Positions 17,112-25,783 of a DNA stretch of 64,000 nucleotides are shown here, in pieces. The position numbers and the translations under genes were made by a program. Positions within the stretch are counted from its first letter, which is position 1, and each line of letters starts with the position of its first letter. The stretch is taken from the NCBI GenBank assembly GCA_963834875.1, contig CAWIDG010000033.1:310001-374000 (forward strand), in the 5' to 3' direction. The DNA is from DATAGF01 sp963834875. Its GTDB lineage: Bacteria; Actinomycetota; Thermoleophilia; Miltoncostaeales; Miltoncostaeaceae. Below the pieces are notes generated by a model. It was not told where the DNA came from. It worked only from the letters and a program-made list of their open reading frames with translations, and made no database searches.

Positions 17112-17792
17112 ATGGCGAGCCGCGGACACGTCCTCATCGTCAACGACGAGCGCGCGATCCGGCGCCTGCTCCGCATGTACCTGACCGACGCCGGCTTCAC
17201 GGTGGCCGAGGCGGCGGACGGGCCGGCCGCGGTCGAGCAGGTGCGCCGGGGCGGCATCGACCTCGTCCTGCTCGACCTCATGCTCCCCGAGATGGACGGC
17301 TTCACGGTGGTGCGGCGGCTGCGGGAGACCGCGCAGGTCCCCGTGATCATGCTCACCGCGCGGACCGACGAGACCAACCGGGTGACGGGCCTCGAGCTCG
17401 GCGCCGACGACTACGTCGTCAAGCCGTTCTCGCCGGTCGAGGTCGTCGCGCGCGTGAAGGCGGTCATGCGCCGGGTGCACGCGCCGCCCGACCTCCACCG
17501 CACCCTGCGCGCGGGGCCGGCGGAGCTGGAGCCCTCCAGCCGGCGCGTGACCCTCGACGGCCGCGAGGTCGAGCTGACGCGGCTGGAGTTCGACCTGCTG
17601 GCCGAGCTCGCGGCCCACCCGCGCGTCGTCTACACGCGCGATCGCCTGCTGGAGAAGGTCTGGGGCTACCAGTCCGCCGTGGGCGGGAAGACCGTGGACG
17701 TCCACGTCGCCAACCTGCGCCGCAAGCTCGGCGATGACATCGGCATCGTCGCCGTGCGGGGGGTCGGCTACAAGCTGGAGCCGGACGCGTGA
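17112..17792 (+). CDS. OmpR/PhoB-type response regulator
   Basis: 226 residues. Receiver domain 1 to about 120: acidic pocket around N11-D12-E13, phospho-acceptor D55 in LLDLMLPEMDG, switch Thr in MLTARTDE and Lys in DYVVKPFSP. The first pocket residue is Asn (VNDE) rather than the usual Asp. The C-terminal winged helix (about 130-226) has ELTRLEFDLLAEL, YTRDRLLEKVWGY and VDVHVANLRRKLG. It is translated with the sensor kinase immediately downstream (GTGA overlap), so the two form one system. Input signal unknown. Confidence 0.93.
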   Translation: MASRGHVLIVNDERAIRRLLRMYLTDAGFTVAEAADGPAAVEQVRRGGIDLVLLDLMLPEMDGFTVVRRLRETAQVPVIMLTARTDETNRVTGLELGADDYVVKPFSPVEVVARVKAVMRRVHAPPDLHRTLRAGPAELEPSSRRVTLDGREVELTRLEFDLLAELAAHPRVVYTRDRLLEKVWGYQSAVGGKTVDVHVANLRRKLGDDIGIVAVRGVGYKLEPDA

Positions 17793-19126
17793 GGGCCCTG
17801 CTGCAGCGGCTGCGGCCGCGCACCATCCGGGCGCGGGCCGCGATCGCCATCGCGGTCGCGCTGGCCGTCGTCGCGGTGATCGTGATCGGGTTCAGCTCCA
17901 TCGTCGAGAGCCGCGCCCGCGCCGAGGTCGAGGCCGCGCTGCAGGAGCAGGCCGACGCCATCGCCTCGGCGATCGACCGCGGGGGCGTCTCCAGCGCGGC
18001 CGGGGAGGCGCGCAACGCGGAGCGCTTCGTCGGGGACGCCCGCCTGGTGGTGCTGGTCCAGGGCGAGGTCGTCCACTGGAACGATCCGGTGGCGGACCTT
18101 CAGGCCCGGGCGACCGCGCGCAGCGGCGACGTCGAGGTCATCCTGGAGCGGCCCGACCCCAGCGCCGCCGTCTCGGACTGGGTGATCTCGTCGCTCGTCA
18201 TCGGCGGGATCGCGATCGCGGGCGCCCTCGTGTGGGCGCTCTCGAGCGGCCTGGCCTCCCGCCTGCGGCGCTCGGTCAGCGAGCTGGCCGACAGCGCGGA
18301 GGCCGTCACCCGCGGCCGCTTCGACGTGCGCGTGCGCGAGACCGACGACGAGCTGGGCCGCCTGGGCCAGTCCTTCAACCGCATGACCGAGCGCCTCGAG
18401 GCGGGCGACACCCGTCAGCGCGAGTTCCTCGCGGACGTCGCCCACGAGCTGCGCACGCCGGTCACGGCGATCGAGGGCTTCGCGACCGCCCTCGGCGACG
18501 GGACCGCTTCGACGCCCGAGGCGCGCGCCGAGGCGGCCGAGTTCATCCGCGCCGAGTCGGCCCGGCTGCGCGAGCTCGTCCGCCAGCTCCAGGAGCTGAC
18601 CTGGCTCGACCTCGAGCCCAAGGTGCGCGCCGAGCCGGTCGATCTCGCGGCCGCGGCCCGCGAGTGCATCGCGCGCCTGAGCATCGACGCCCACATCAGG
18701 GGCGTCGAGCTGACCGGGCCCGAGGGAACGCTGCCAGTCACCGGCGACCCCGACCACGTCGAGACCATCCTGAGCAACCTCGTGACGAACGCGCTGCGCG
18801 CGACTCCGGCCGGCGGCTCGGTGCGCCTGGAGGCTCGGTCCGCGGCCGGCGAGGTCGGCATCGCCGTGATCGACACCGGTCGCGGGATCGCGCCCGAGCA
18901 CCTGCCCTACATCTTCGACCGGCTCTACCGCGCCGATGCCTCGCGCGACCGCGAGGGGGGCGGCTCCGGCCTGGGCCTGGCCATCGTCCAGCGCCTGGCG
19001 TCCCTCCTCGGCGGCCGGGTGACGGCCGAGAGCGAGGTCGGGGTCGGCTCGACCTTCACCCTCTGGCTGCCCGCGCGCGCCGTCGCCCCCCCGCGCCGCG
19101 CCAGGGTAGGCTCGGGGCCGGCGTAA
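17789..19126 (+). CDS. Membrane sensor histidine kinase
   Basis: 445 residues: TM1 (about 17-37), an extracytoplasmic sensor of about 110 residues, TM2 (about 132-150), HAMP linker, HisKA with FLADVAHELRTPVTAIEGFA (phospho-His), and an HATPase with NLVTNALRATP (N box), DTGRGIAPEHLPYIFDRLYRA (G1/F boxes) and GSGLGLAIVQRL (G2). The GTG start overlaps the regulator stop. Partner of the regulator encoded upstream. Confidence 0.93.
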   Translation: MRALLQRLRPRTIRARAAIAIAVALAVVAVIVIGFSSIVESRARAEVEAALQEQADAIASAIDRGGVSSAAGEARNAERFVGDARLVVLVQGEVVHWNDPVADLQARATARSGDVEVILERPDPSAAVSDWVISSLVIGGIAIAGALVWALSSGLASRLRRSVSELADSAEAVTRGRFDVRVRETDDELGRLGQSFNRMTERLEAGDTRQREFLADVAHELRTPVTAIEGFATALGDGTASTPEARAEAAEFIRAESARLRELVRQLQELTWLDLEPKVRAEPVDLAAAARECIARLSIDAHIRGVELTGPEGTLPVTGDPDHVETILSNLVTNALRATPAGGSVRLEARSAAGEVGIAVIDTGRGIAPEHLPYIFDRLYRADASRDREGGGSGLGLAIVQRLASLLGGRVTAESEVGVGSTFTLWLPARAVAPPRRARVGSGPA

Positions 19127-19149
19127 CCCCGAGACGGAAGGGGATCCCG

Positions 19150-20517
19150 GTGGCCCAGCGGCGCTACATCCTGTCCGAGGACGCGATCCCGCGTCGGTGG
19201 TACAACGTCGCGGCCGATCTCCCCTCGCTGCCGCCGCCCCCGCTCCACCCCGGCACCGGCGAGCCCGTGGGCCCGGACGACCTGGCCCCGCTCTTCCCGA
19301 TGGCCCTGATCCTCCAGGAGGTGAGCGACGAGCGCTGGGTGACGATCCCGGACCCGGTCCGCGAGGTCTACTCGATGTGGCGGCCGACGCCGCTCCACCG
19401 CGCCCTCGGCCTGGAGCGGGCGCTCGGCACGACCTGCCGCATCTTCTACAAGTACGAGGGCGTCAGCCCGGCGGGCAGCCACAAGCCCAACACCTCGGTG
19501 CCGCAGGCGTACTACAACCGCGAGGAGGGCGTCGCCCGGCTGGCGACCGAGACCGGCGCCGGCCAGTGGGGCTCGGCCCTGGCGTTCGCCTGCGAGCTCT
19601 TCGGCCTGGAGTGCAAGGTCTACATGGTGCGCGCCTCCTACGATCAGAAGCCCTATCGTCGCTCGATGATCCGCACCTGGGGCGGCGAGGTCGTGCCGAG
19701 CCCGTCGCCGGACACGAACGCGGGCCGCGCGATCCTCGAGTCCGACCCGGGGAGCACGGGCAGCCTGGGCATCGCGATCAGCGAGGCCGTCGAGGACGCG
19801 GCGACCCGCGACGACACGCGCTACGCCCTCGGGAGCGTGCTGAACCACGTGCTGCTGCACCAGACCGTGGTGGGCCAGGAGGCGCGCGAGCAGCTCGCCG
19901 AGGCGGGCGCCGAGCCCGACGTGATCGTGGGCTGCGTCGGCGGCGGGTCGAACTTCGCGGGCCTGGTGTTCCCGTTCATCCCGGACCTCGCCGCCGGCAG
20001 GGAGATCCGGATCGTCGCCGCCGAGCCGACCGCCTGCCCCACGCTCACGAGGGGCCACTACGGCTACGACTTCGGCGACACGGCCAAGATGGCGCCGCTG
20101 CTGGCGATGCACACGCTGGGGCACGGGTTCGTGCCGGCGGCGATCCACTCGGGGGGACTGCGGTATCACGGCATGGCGCCGCTCATCTCGCACATGGTCC
20201 AGACGGGGATCATGGAGGCGCGGGCCTACCACCAGAGCGAGTGCTTCGCAGAGGCCGTCCGCTTCGCCCGCGCCGAGGGCATCATCCCGGCCCCCGAGCC
20301 CTCCCACGCGCTGCGCGCGGTGGTCGAGGAGGTCGAGCGGGCCCGGGAGGAGGGCGTGGAGCGCACGATCCTGTTCAACCTCTGCGGCCACGGGAACTTC
20401 GACATGGGCGCCTACGACGCGTTCCTGAACGGCGAGATGACCGACTACGAGCTGCCCCAGGAGGAGCTCGACCAGGCGGCGGCCGAGCTGGACGGCCTGC
20501 CCGCGCTCCCGGCCTGA
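19150..20517 (+). CDS. Tryptophan synthase beta-like protein TrpB2
   Basis: 455-residue PLP enzyme of the TrpB2 branch, which is longer than TrpB1 and not tied to TrpA. Key regions: the N-terminal extension with WYNVAADLPSLPPPPLHP, MWRPTPLHRALGLE, YEGVSPAGSHKPNTSVPQA (PLP-binding Lys), ATETGAGQWGSALAFA, GCVGGGSNFAGLV (phosphate loop) and the C-terminal ERTILFNLCGHGNFDM. TrpB2 enzymes condense indole and serine. No other trp gene is nearby, which fits a free-standing indole salvage or serine dehydratase role. GTG 19150 is preceded by GGAAGGGG. Confidence 0.9.
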   Translation: MAQRRYILSEDAIPRRWYNVAADLPSLPPPPLHPGTGEPVGPDDLAPLFPMALILQEVSDERWVTIPDPVREVYSMWRPTPLHRALGLERALGTTCRIFYKYEGVSPAGSHKPNTSVPQAYYNREEGVARLATETGAGQWGSALAFACELFGLECKVYMVRASYDQKPYRRSMIRTWGGEVVPSPSPDTNAGRAILESDPGSTGSLGIAISEAVEDAATRDDTRYALGSVLNHVLLHQTVVGQEAREQLAEAGAEPDVIVGCVGGGSNFAGLVFPFIPDLAAGREIRIVAAEPTACPTLTRGHYGYDFGDTAKMAPLLAMHTLGHGFVPAAIHSGGLRYHGMAPLISHMVQTGIMEARAYHQSECFAEAVRFARAEGIIPAPEPSHALRAVVEEVERAREEGVERTILFNLCGHGNFDMGAYDAFLNGEMTDYELPQEELDQAAAELDGLPALPA

Positions 20518-20575
20518 CGCCGGCCTCGACCTTCGGCGGTTGCGCCCGCGGCCGGCGGCGGGGCAGGATCGCCGG

Positions 20576-22485
20576 GTGAGACGCCGCCGCCTCGCCGCCC
20601 TCGGCGCCCTGGCCGCCTCGGCCGCCGCCGCCGGGGTCGCGCTCGCCGCCCCGGGCGACATCTCGCTGGTCTCGGTCTCGTCGGGAGGCGCTCTGGGGAC
20701 GACCCCCGCCGAGGCCTCCGCGGTTTCGGCGGACGGACGTTTCGTCGTCTTCACGTCGGCCTCGGCGCTCACCGCGACGCCCACGGGCGGTGTCGTCCAG
20801 CTCTACGTCCGCGACCGCGCCGACAACACCACCCGCATCGCCTCCGTCAACGCGGCCACGGGCCAGGCGGCGAACGCGGCGGTCAACGCCGAGGACGTCG
20901 GGAACGTCCAGTTCTCGATCTCGGGGAACGGGCGGTACGTCGTCTTCGCCTCGCTCGCCACCAACCTGACGCCCGCGGACGCCGACGCCGGCAAGGACGT
21001 CTACCGCAAGGACCTTCAGACGGGCGACGTCGCACTCGTGTCCGTGAACTCGGCCGGCCAGAAGGCGAACGCGGCCGTCTTCGGCGACCCGGACGTCTCC
21101 TACGATGGCCGGCGCATCTCGTTCGGCAGCGGGGCCGCGACGAACCTCTTCCCCGCCGACGGCAACAACGCCTCCGACATCGTGGTGCGCGACCTCGGCG
21201 CCGGGAACGACCGCCCTGGCCGCGCAGAGCCAGGGCGGCGCCCAGGCGAACGGCACCACCGAGCGCTCGGCGATCAGCGCCGACGGCAACGTCGTGGCCT
21301 TCGAGGCGCCGACCGGGACCTTCAACCTGCTGCCCGGCGATGCCGACGCGCGCGGGAACGACGTGGTGGTCCGCAACCTCGCGGCCGGAACCACCGCCGG
21401 TGGGAGCGACCCCACCCGGGCGACGGGATCCGGCTTCCCCGACATCTCGGGGAACGGACGCTACGTCGTCCTCGAGACGGGCGAGAAGTACGACGCGACC
21501 AACGACGTCAGCGCCGGCAACGACGTCTACCGCCGGGACATGACGACAGGCGTCACGACGGGCGGGATCGCCCTCGTCTCGGCGAAGGACGGCGCCGACA
21601 CCGGCGGGGACGCGGGCGGCATCCGGCCGGCCATCTCGGCGGACGGCGCCCGGGTCGCCTTCACCTCGACGTCGGTCGAACCTCGTCGGGGGGGTCGACG
21701 GCAACGCGGCGGTGCGCGACGTCTACACGCGCGAGGTCGCCGCACGCGCCACCCTGCGCGCCAGCGCGCGGAGCGACGGGTCGCAGACGGCCAACGACTC
21801 CGACAGGCACGCCATCGCGGGCAACGGGGCGATCGTGAGCTTCGTCAACAGCGAGGCCGGCATGGCGAGCCCGCTGGCCGTGGGCGACGCGAACAACCAG
21901 CCCGACGTCTTCGCCAAGGAGTTCCGCCCGACCGACGCGGTGCCGCCGGCCATCGCGATCGCGGGGGCGACGGGGACGGCGAGCGACCCTTCCGGGATCG
22001 GCGAGGTGACGGTGAACGGCGCGGCCGTGGCCGTGGGAGCCGGGGGGACCTTCCCCGTCTCCGTCGCCCCGGGGACCCAGACCGTCCGAGCGGTCAACGG
22101 GGCCGGCAACGCCGCCAGCACCACGAGGACCATCACCCCGGCCGTTGCCGCCCGCCGCGCAGCGCTGCGCCCGCGCATCCAGCGCCTCAGGGCGTCCCTG
22201 AAGGGGAAGGTGCTGACGGTGCGCTTCCGCCTGGCCGCCGACGCACGGGTCACCGTGACGCTGCTGCGCCGGACGGTGCGGCTGAAGCCGCGGCGCAGGG
22301 TCGTGCTGACGGCGCTCCGGCCGAAGGCCTCGCGATCGCTGAAGGCCGGGCAGCGCACGGTCGTCCTGGCGCTGAGGAAGCGCCCGGCGGCCGGGCGCTA
22401 CGTCGTGAGGGTCCGCGCCCGGGCCGGCGCGCTCGTCGTGACGAGGACGAAGGCGCTGAGGGTCGCGCCGCCCAAGAGGCGCTAG
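20576..22485 (+). CDS. Exported WD40-like (TolB-type PD40) beta-propeller protein, two frameshifts
   Basis: The signal peptide is evident (VRRRRLAALGALAASAAAAGVALA). The body repeats a blade motif: ISxDGRFVVFTSxA... LYVRDR...TRIASV, ISGNGRYVVFASLATNL...DVYRKDLQTGDVALVS, ISADGNVVAFEAPT, SGNGRYVVLETG and ISADGARVAFTSTS. It ends in an Ig-like region (AGATGTASDPSGIGEVTVNG) and a basic C-terminal domain. Frames change at 21206 (extra A) and 21678 (extra G), and deleting those bases restores GAGTTALAAQ and TSTSVNLVGGVDGN. Probably a secreted or surface protein of unknown function. Its stop codon overlaps that of the convergent gene. Confidence 0.78.
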
Positions 22486-22718
22486 TAGGGGGTGGGCCGC
22501 CCCGGCCCGGAGCCGCGCTCGCGATCGTCCTCGCCGTGCGCGCGCCGGCGCATCCGGCGCTGGCTCGCGGCCACCCCGCCGAGGATCAGCAGCCCCATGA
22601 GCAGGTAGGGGATGCCGAAGAGGAAGCGGTTCTCGTCCAGCAGCGCGAGGAAGAGGATCCCGCCGACGGCGAAGATCAGCCCGATCGCGTACGAGAACGC
22701 GACGCCGGTGGGGCTCAT
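22482..22718 (-). CDS. Small two-helix membrane protein
   Basis: 78 residues with two hydrophobic helices (VAFSYAIGLIFAVGGILFLAL and FGIPYLLMGLLILGGVAA) separated by a short charged loop and followed by a basic, hydrophilic tail. The start ATG 22718 overlaps the stop of the upstream Nfu_N gene. No family recognised. Confidence 0.6.
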   Translation of the reverse strand: MSPTGVAFSYAIGLIFAVGGILFLALLDENRFLFGIPYLLMGLLILGGVAASQRRMRRRAHGEDDRERGSGPGRPTPY

Positions 22719-22990
22719 CCCGCCTCGGCGAAGTGGGCCTGGAGCTCGTCGATCACCCGGGGGACGAGCTCGTCCCAGTCTGCGTCGTCCTCCTTCGTGA
22801 CGCTGACGAAGTTCGCGGTCATGAAGACGTTGGTCACGCCGTCGAGCGCGAAGATGCGGGCCCCGAGCGGCGACTCGGCCGGTTCGGAGCCCGCCCGGAA
22901 CGTCTGGGAGCGCCCCTCGGTGGACGGCCGGTCGAGGGTGAACTTGACGGCGTTCGGGTTCGGCGTCGGCTCCGGCACCACCTCGGTCAT
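22715..22990 (-). CDS. Nfu_N-domain protein (NifU scaffold N-terminal-like)
   Basis: 91 residues matching the N-terminal domain of Nfu-type iron-sulfur scaffold proteins: PTPNPNAVKFTLDRP, SPLGARIFALDGVTNVFM and ANFVSVTKEDDADWDEL. The C-terminal CxxC cluster-binding domain of full Nfu is absent, so this stand-alone domain may be an accessory in Fe-S assembly. Start could be ATG 22990 or ATG 23017, nine codons upstream. It overlaps the next gene by 4 bp. Confidence 0.8.
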   Translation of the reverse strand: MTEVVPEPTPNPNAVKFTLDRPSTEGRSQTFRAGSEPAESPLGARIFALDGVTNVFMTANFVSVTKEDDADWDELVPRVIDELQAHFAEAG

Positions 22991-23044
22991 CTGCGGCTCC
23001 TCCGCTCGGCGGGTCATCCGGGCACCCGCAACGGTAGCGGTCCA

Positions 23045-23050
23045 TAGGAT
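23045..23050 (+). promoter_or_regulatory. -10 element TAGGAT, leaderless promoter of pyrE
   Basis: TAGGAT ends 6 bases before the GTG start of pyrE at 23057. Confidence 0.5.
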
Positions 23051-23056
23051 GCCCGC

Positions 23057-23632
23057 GTGCCCGCCGACGCCGCCCGCGCCCGCCTCGCGACCCTCCTCCG
23101 CGAGCACGCGCTGGTGCGCGAGTCGGTCGTCCTCTCCTCCGGCCGCCGGTCCTCGTACTACTTCGACGCGCGCCAGGTCCTGCTGGACCCCGAGGGCGCG
23201 GCCCTCTCGGGGGCGCTCGCCTGGGGAGCGCTCCGGGTCGCGTCGCCCGCGGCCGTCGGCGGCCTCACGCTGGGGGCCGACCCCCTCGTGTGCGCCGTGA
23301 GCGCGGCCGCGTGGGCCCAGGGACGCCGCGTCACGGGGTTCTTCGTGCGCAAGGAGGCGAAGAAGCACGGCCTGCAGCAGTGGATCGAGGGGCCCTTCAT
23401 CGAGGAGGGCACGCCGGTGGCCATCGTCAACGACGTGCTCACCACCGGCGGCTCGCTGGTGACCGCCACCGAGGTGGCCCGCCAGGCCGGCGGCGTGATC
23501 GTCGCGGCGCTGGTCGTGATCGACCGGGGCGAGGGCGGTCGCGACGCGGTCCAGGCCGTGCTCGGGGACGCCCCGCTGCACGCCCTGTTCACGGCCCCCG
23601 AGCTTCTCGAGGCCGGGCGCCCCTCGCCGTGA
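23057..23632 (+). CDS. pyrE: Orotate phosphoribosyltransferase-like protein PyrE
   Basis: Makes OMP from orotate and PRPP in pyrimidine synthesis. 191 residues: GRRSSYYFDARQVLLDPEGA at the N-terminus, GLTLGADPLVCAVS, FFVRKEAKKHGLQQWIEGPF (catalytic loop Lys residues) and the PRPP motif VAIVNDVLTTGGSLVTA. The usual first acidic residue of the PRPP motif (VVIVEDV) is Asn here, which is unusual. The stop overlaps the rsgA start. Confidence 0.87.
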   Translation: MPADAARARLATLLREHALVRESVVLSSGRRSSYYFDARQVLLDPEGAALSGALAWGALRVASPAAVGGLTLGADPLVCAVSAAAWAQGRRVTGFFVRKEAKKHGLQQWIEGPFIEEGTPVAIVNDVLTTGGSLVTATEVARQAGGVIVAALVVIDRGEGGRDAVQAVLGDAPLHALFTAPELLEAGRPSP

Positions 23633-24513
23633 GCCCCGCCGACGCCGCGCCGGACGAGCGCCCGGTCGTCCTCCGGGTCTCCGGCCCCACGGCGAGCGTC
23701 TGGGCGGACGGCGAGGAGGTGGAGGCCCTCGTCGCGCGGCGGCTGCCGGGGGGGCCGCCGGTCGCCGGTGACAGGGTCGAGCTGCGCGGAGACGGCGACC
23801 GGGTCACCGTGGTGGGCGTCGCCCCGCGCCGCAGCCTGCTCGCGCGAGGTGAAGGGACCCAGCGCCGGCCCCGCCCGCTGGCGGCGAACGCCGACCTGCT
23901 GATCGTCGCGTCGGCCGCGGCCGAGCCGCCGTGGCGCCCGGCGCTGATCGACCGCTACCTCGTCATGGGGGAGGTCGGGTCGCTGGAGCCGGCCCTCCTT
24001 GTGACGAAGACCGACCTGCCGCACGACGAACGGGGGCTCCGCTCCCTGCTCGATCGCTACGGGGCGGTGGGCTATCCGACGCTCGCCGGCTCCAGCCGCG
24101 ACCCCGCCCTGGCCGCCCGGCTGCGCGCGCTGATCGGCGGCCGGACGGCGATCCTCGCGGGGCCGTCGGGGGTCGGGAAGTCGACGCTTACGCGGGAGCT
24201 CACCGGCGTGGAGCGCGCCGTGGGATCGGTCAGCCGCAAGGCGGGCACGGGCCGCCACACCACGACGGACCCGCGCCTCATCCCGCTGCCCGGAGGCGGC
24301 GCCGTGGTCGATACGGCCGGGGTGCGCACCTTCCAACTGCCGCGGCTGTCCCGGGAGCAGCTCGAGGCGGGCTTCCCCGAGATCGCGGCCGCCGGGCGCG
24401 ACTGCCGCTTCCGGGGCTGCGCCCACGACGGCGACGCGGGCTGCGCGGTGCCCGGCCGGGTGAGCCCGGAGCGCCTCGAGAGCTACCGCCGGATGCTCGA
24501 CGACATGGGCTGA
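23629..24513 (+). CDS. rsgA: Ribosome small-subunit GTPase RsgA
   Basis: Circularly permuted GTPase that assists 30S maturation. N-terminal OB domain (PPVAGDRVELRGDGDRVTVVGV), G4 VTKTDL before G1 GPSGVGKSTLTREL, then G3 DTAGVR, the order typical of RsgA. The C-terminal zinc knuckle CRFRGCAHDGDAGC is present. Length 294 is normal. GTG 23629 overlaps the pyrE stop, so they are cotranscribed. Confidence 0.93.
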   Translation: MSPADAAPDERPVVLRVSGPTASVWADGEEVEALVARRLPGGPPVAGDRVELRGDGDRVTVVGVAPRRSLLARGEGTQRRPRPLAANADLLIVASAAAEPPWRPALIDRYLVMGEVGSLEPALLVTKTDLPHDERGLRSLLDRYGAVGYPTLAGSSRDPALAARLRALIGGRTAILAGPSGVGKSTLTRELTGVERAVGSVSRKAGTGRHTTTDPRLIPLPGGGAVVDTAGVRTFQLPRLSREQLEAGFPEIAAAGRDCRFRGCAHDGDAGCAVPGRVSPERLESYRRMLDDMG

Positions 24514-24542
24514 TCGGGGATCGCCGAGGGGGCTCGGCGACC

Positions 24543-24570
24543 TTGACCTGCCCCGACGCGAACCCGTAAG
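24543..24570 (+). promoter_or_regulatory. Promoter of the GEKKTGW repeat protein
   Basis: TTGACC at 24543-24548 is a near-consensus -35. The best -10 is CGTAAG at 24565-24570 (16-base spacer) or GTAAGT one base on (17). Unlike most genes here it gives a leader of about 50 bases with a GGAGGAG ribosome binding site at 24621-24627. Confidence 0.55.
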
Positions 24571-24590
24571 TTCGTGCGGCACCGCACGAA
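24571..24590. promoter_or_regulatory. Perfect palindrome over the transcription start, operator candidate
   Basis: TTCGTGCGG and CCGCACGAA form 9-bp inverted arms around a 2-base centre, starting directly after the -10 element. The position would let a bound dimeric repressor block initiation. It could also fold as a 5' leader hairpin. It is not CIRCE or a LexA box. Confidence 0.55.
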
Positions 24591-24630
24591 TCGACCCCCC
24601 CGCCCGATCCGACCCTTGTTGGAGGAGTAC

Positions 24631-25227
24631 ATGACCCGTCCGCGCCGTTTCCTGCCCCCTGTCGCCGGCGGCGAGAAGAAGACCGGCTGGGAGGCCCTGG
24701 AGAAGTGGGTCGGCGGCGGCGGCGGCGGCGAGGCCGACGCGCCCGCGGCGCCGGCCGGCGAGAAGAAGACCGGCTGGGAGGCCCTGGACAAGTGGGTCGG
24801 CGGCGGCGGCGGAGGCGGCGAGGCGGCCCCGGCCGCTGCGGCCGAGGCGGCTGCGGCGCCCGCGGCGGCGGCCGCGGCGGCCGACGCGCCCGCGGCGCCG
24901 GCCGGCGAGAAGAAGACCGGCTGGGAGGCCCTGGACAAGTGGGTCGGTGGAGGCGGCGAGGCGGCCCCGGCCGCGGCGGCCGACGCGCCCGCGGCGCCGG
25001 CCGGCGAGAAGAAGACCGGCTGGGAGGCCCTGGACAAGTGGGTCGGCGGCGGCGGCGAGGCGGCGGCGCCCGCGGCGGGTGAGGCACCGGCGGCGGCCGC
25101 CGCGGCCGGCGCGACCAACGGCGCGGCGGCCGAGCAGGCCGTCACGGCCGGGGCCCCCGCGGAGGGCGCTGCGCAGGCGACGGGCGGCTTCAAGGGCTTC
25201 CTCAAGCGCCTGTTCGGCGGCAAGTAG
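24631..25227 (+). CDS. Low-complexity protein with four GEKKTGWEALDKWVGGGG repeats, unknown function
   Basis: 198 residues. ATG 24631 follows a strong GGAGGAG site by three bases. After MTRPRRFLPPVAG come four copies of GEKKTGWEALxKWVGGGG, separated by Ala/Pro/Glu-rich linkers (for example DAPAAPA), then a long Ala-rich stretch and a basic amphipathic tail GGFKGFLKRLFGGK. Each repeat has one short amphipathic helix with two Trp, positive at its start, and a flexible Gly hinge. There is no signal peptide. The DNA of the repeats is nearly identical, implying recent duplication. The tail looks membrane- or nucleic-acid-binding. I know no family like this. It stands alone behind its own promoter and palindrome. 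Confidence 0.75.
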   Translation: MTRPRRFLPPVAGGEKKTGWEALEKWVGGGGGGEADAPAAPAGEKKTGWEALDKWVGGGGGGGEAAPAAAAEAAAAPAAAAAAADAPAAPAGEKKTGWEALDKWVGGGGEAAPAAAADAPAAPAGEKKTGWEALDKWVGGGGEAAAPAAGEAPAAAAAAGATNGAAAEQAVTAGAPAEGAAQATGGFKGFLKRLFGGK

Positions 25228-25264
25228 ACCCACGACGGCCGAGTAGCCGAGCCCGCGCGTCGGC

Positions 25265-25732
25265 GTGGCGCGCGTCATCAACGAGCGGTCCGCCGGGGGC
25301 GTGCTGCTGGTCCCCGTCGGCTCGGCGCTGCTGGTCGCGCTGATCTCGCTCCGCGGCGGGCAGGTCCTCGCGCTGCCCAAGGGCCACATCGAGGCAGGCG
25401 AGCAGCCCGAGCAGACCGCCATCCGCGAGACGCGCGAGGAGACGGGGATCAGCGGGACCCTGATCGCGCCGCTCGAGGAGATCTCGTACATGTACTGGTC
25501 GCGGACGAGCCGCGCGCGCGTCGCCAAGCGGGTGGCGTTCTACCTGCTCGCCTACCGCGCCGGGTCGCCCGCGCACCACGACGCGGAGGTGGAGGGCGTG
25601 AGGCTGGTGCCGGTGGCCGAGGCGGCCGCGGCGCTGAGCTATCCGGGTGAGCGGCGGGTGATGGAGGGCGCCCTCGCCACGCTCAGGGCGGGAGGTTACG
25701 GTGGGCCCGGCGCGAACGAGGAAGGGTCCTGA
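25265..25732 (+). CDS. NUDIX hydrolase
   Basis: 155 residues with a complete Nudix box, GHIEAGEQPEQTAIRETREETGI, in which the REXXEE glutamates are all present. The N-terminus ERSAGGVLLVPVG and core YWSRTSRARVAKRVAFYLL match small NUDIX proteins related to Ap4A or (d)NTP hydrolases. Start GTG 25265. No -10-like element obvious. Substrate unknown. Confidence 0.9.
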   Translation: MARVINERSAGGVLLVPVGSALLVALISLRGGQVLALPKGHIEAGEQPEQTAIRETREETGISGTLIAPLEEISYMYWSRTSRARVAKRVAFYLLAYRAGSPAHHDAEVEGVRLVPVAEAAAALSYPGERRVMEGALATLRAGGYGGPGANEEGS

Positions 25733-25783
25733 GAGAGCCCGACCGCGCCCTGCCCCGACCAGCCCGACCCCCCGAGGACGCCC

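Noticed and set aside
24657..25060. CRISPR-like array in the repeat protein
   Set aside because: The repeats are in-frame and of unequal spacing, encode the same peptide and lack unique spacers or cas genes.
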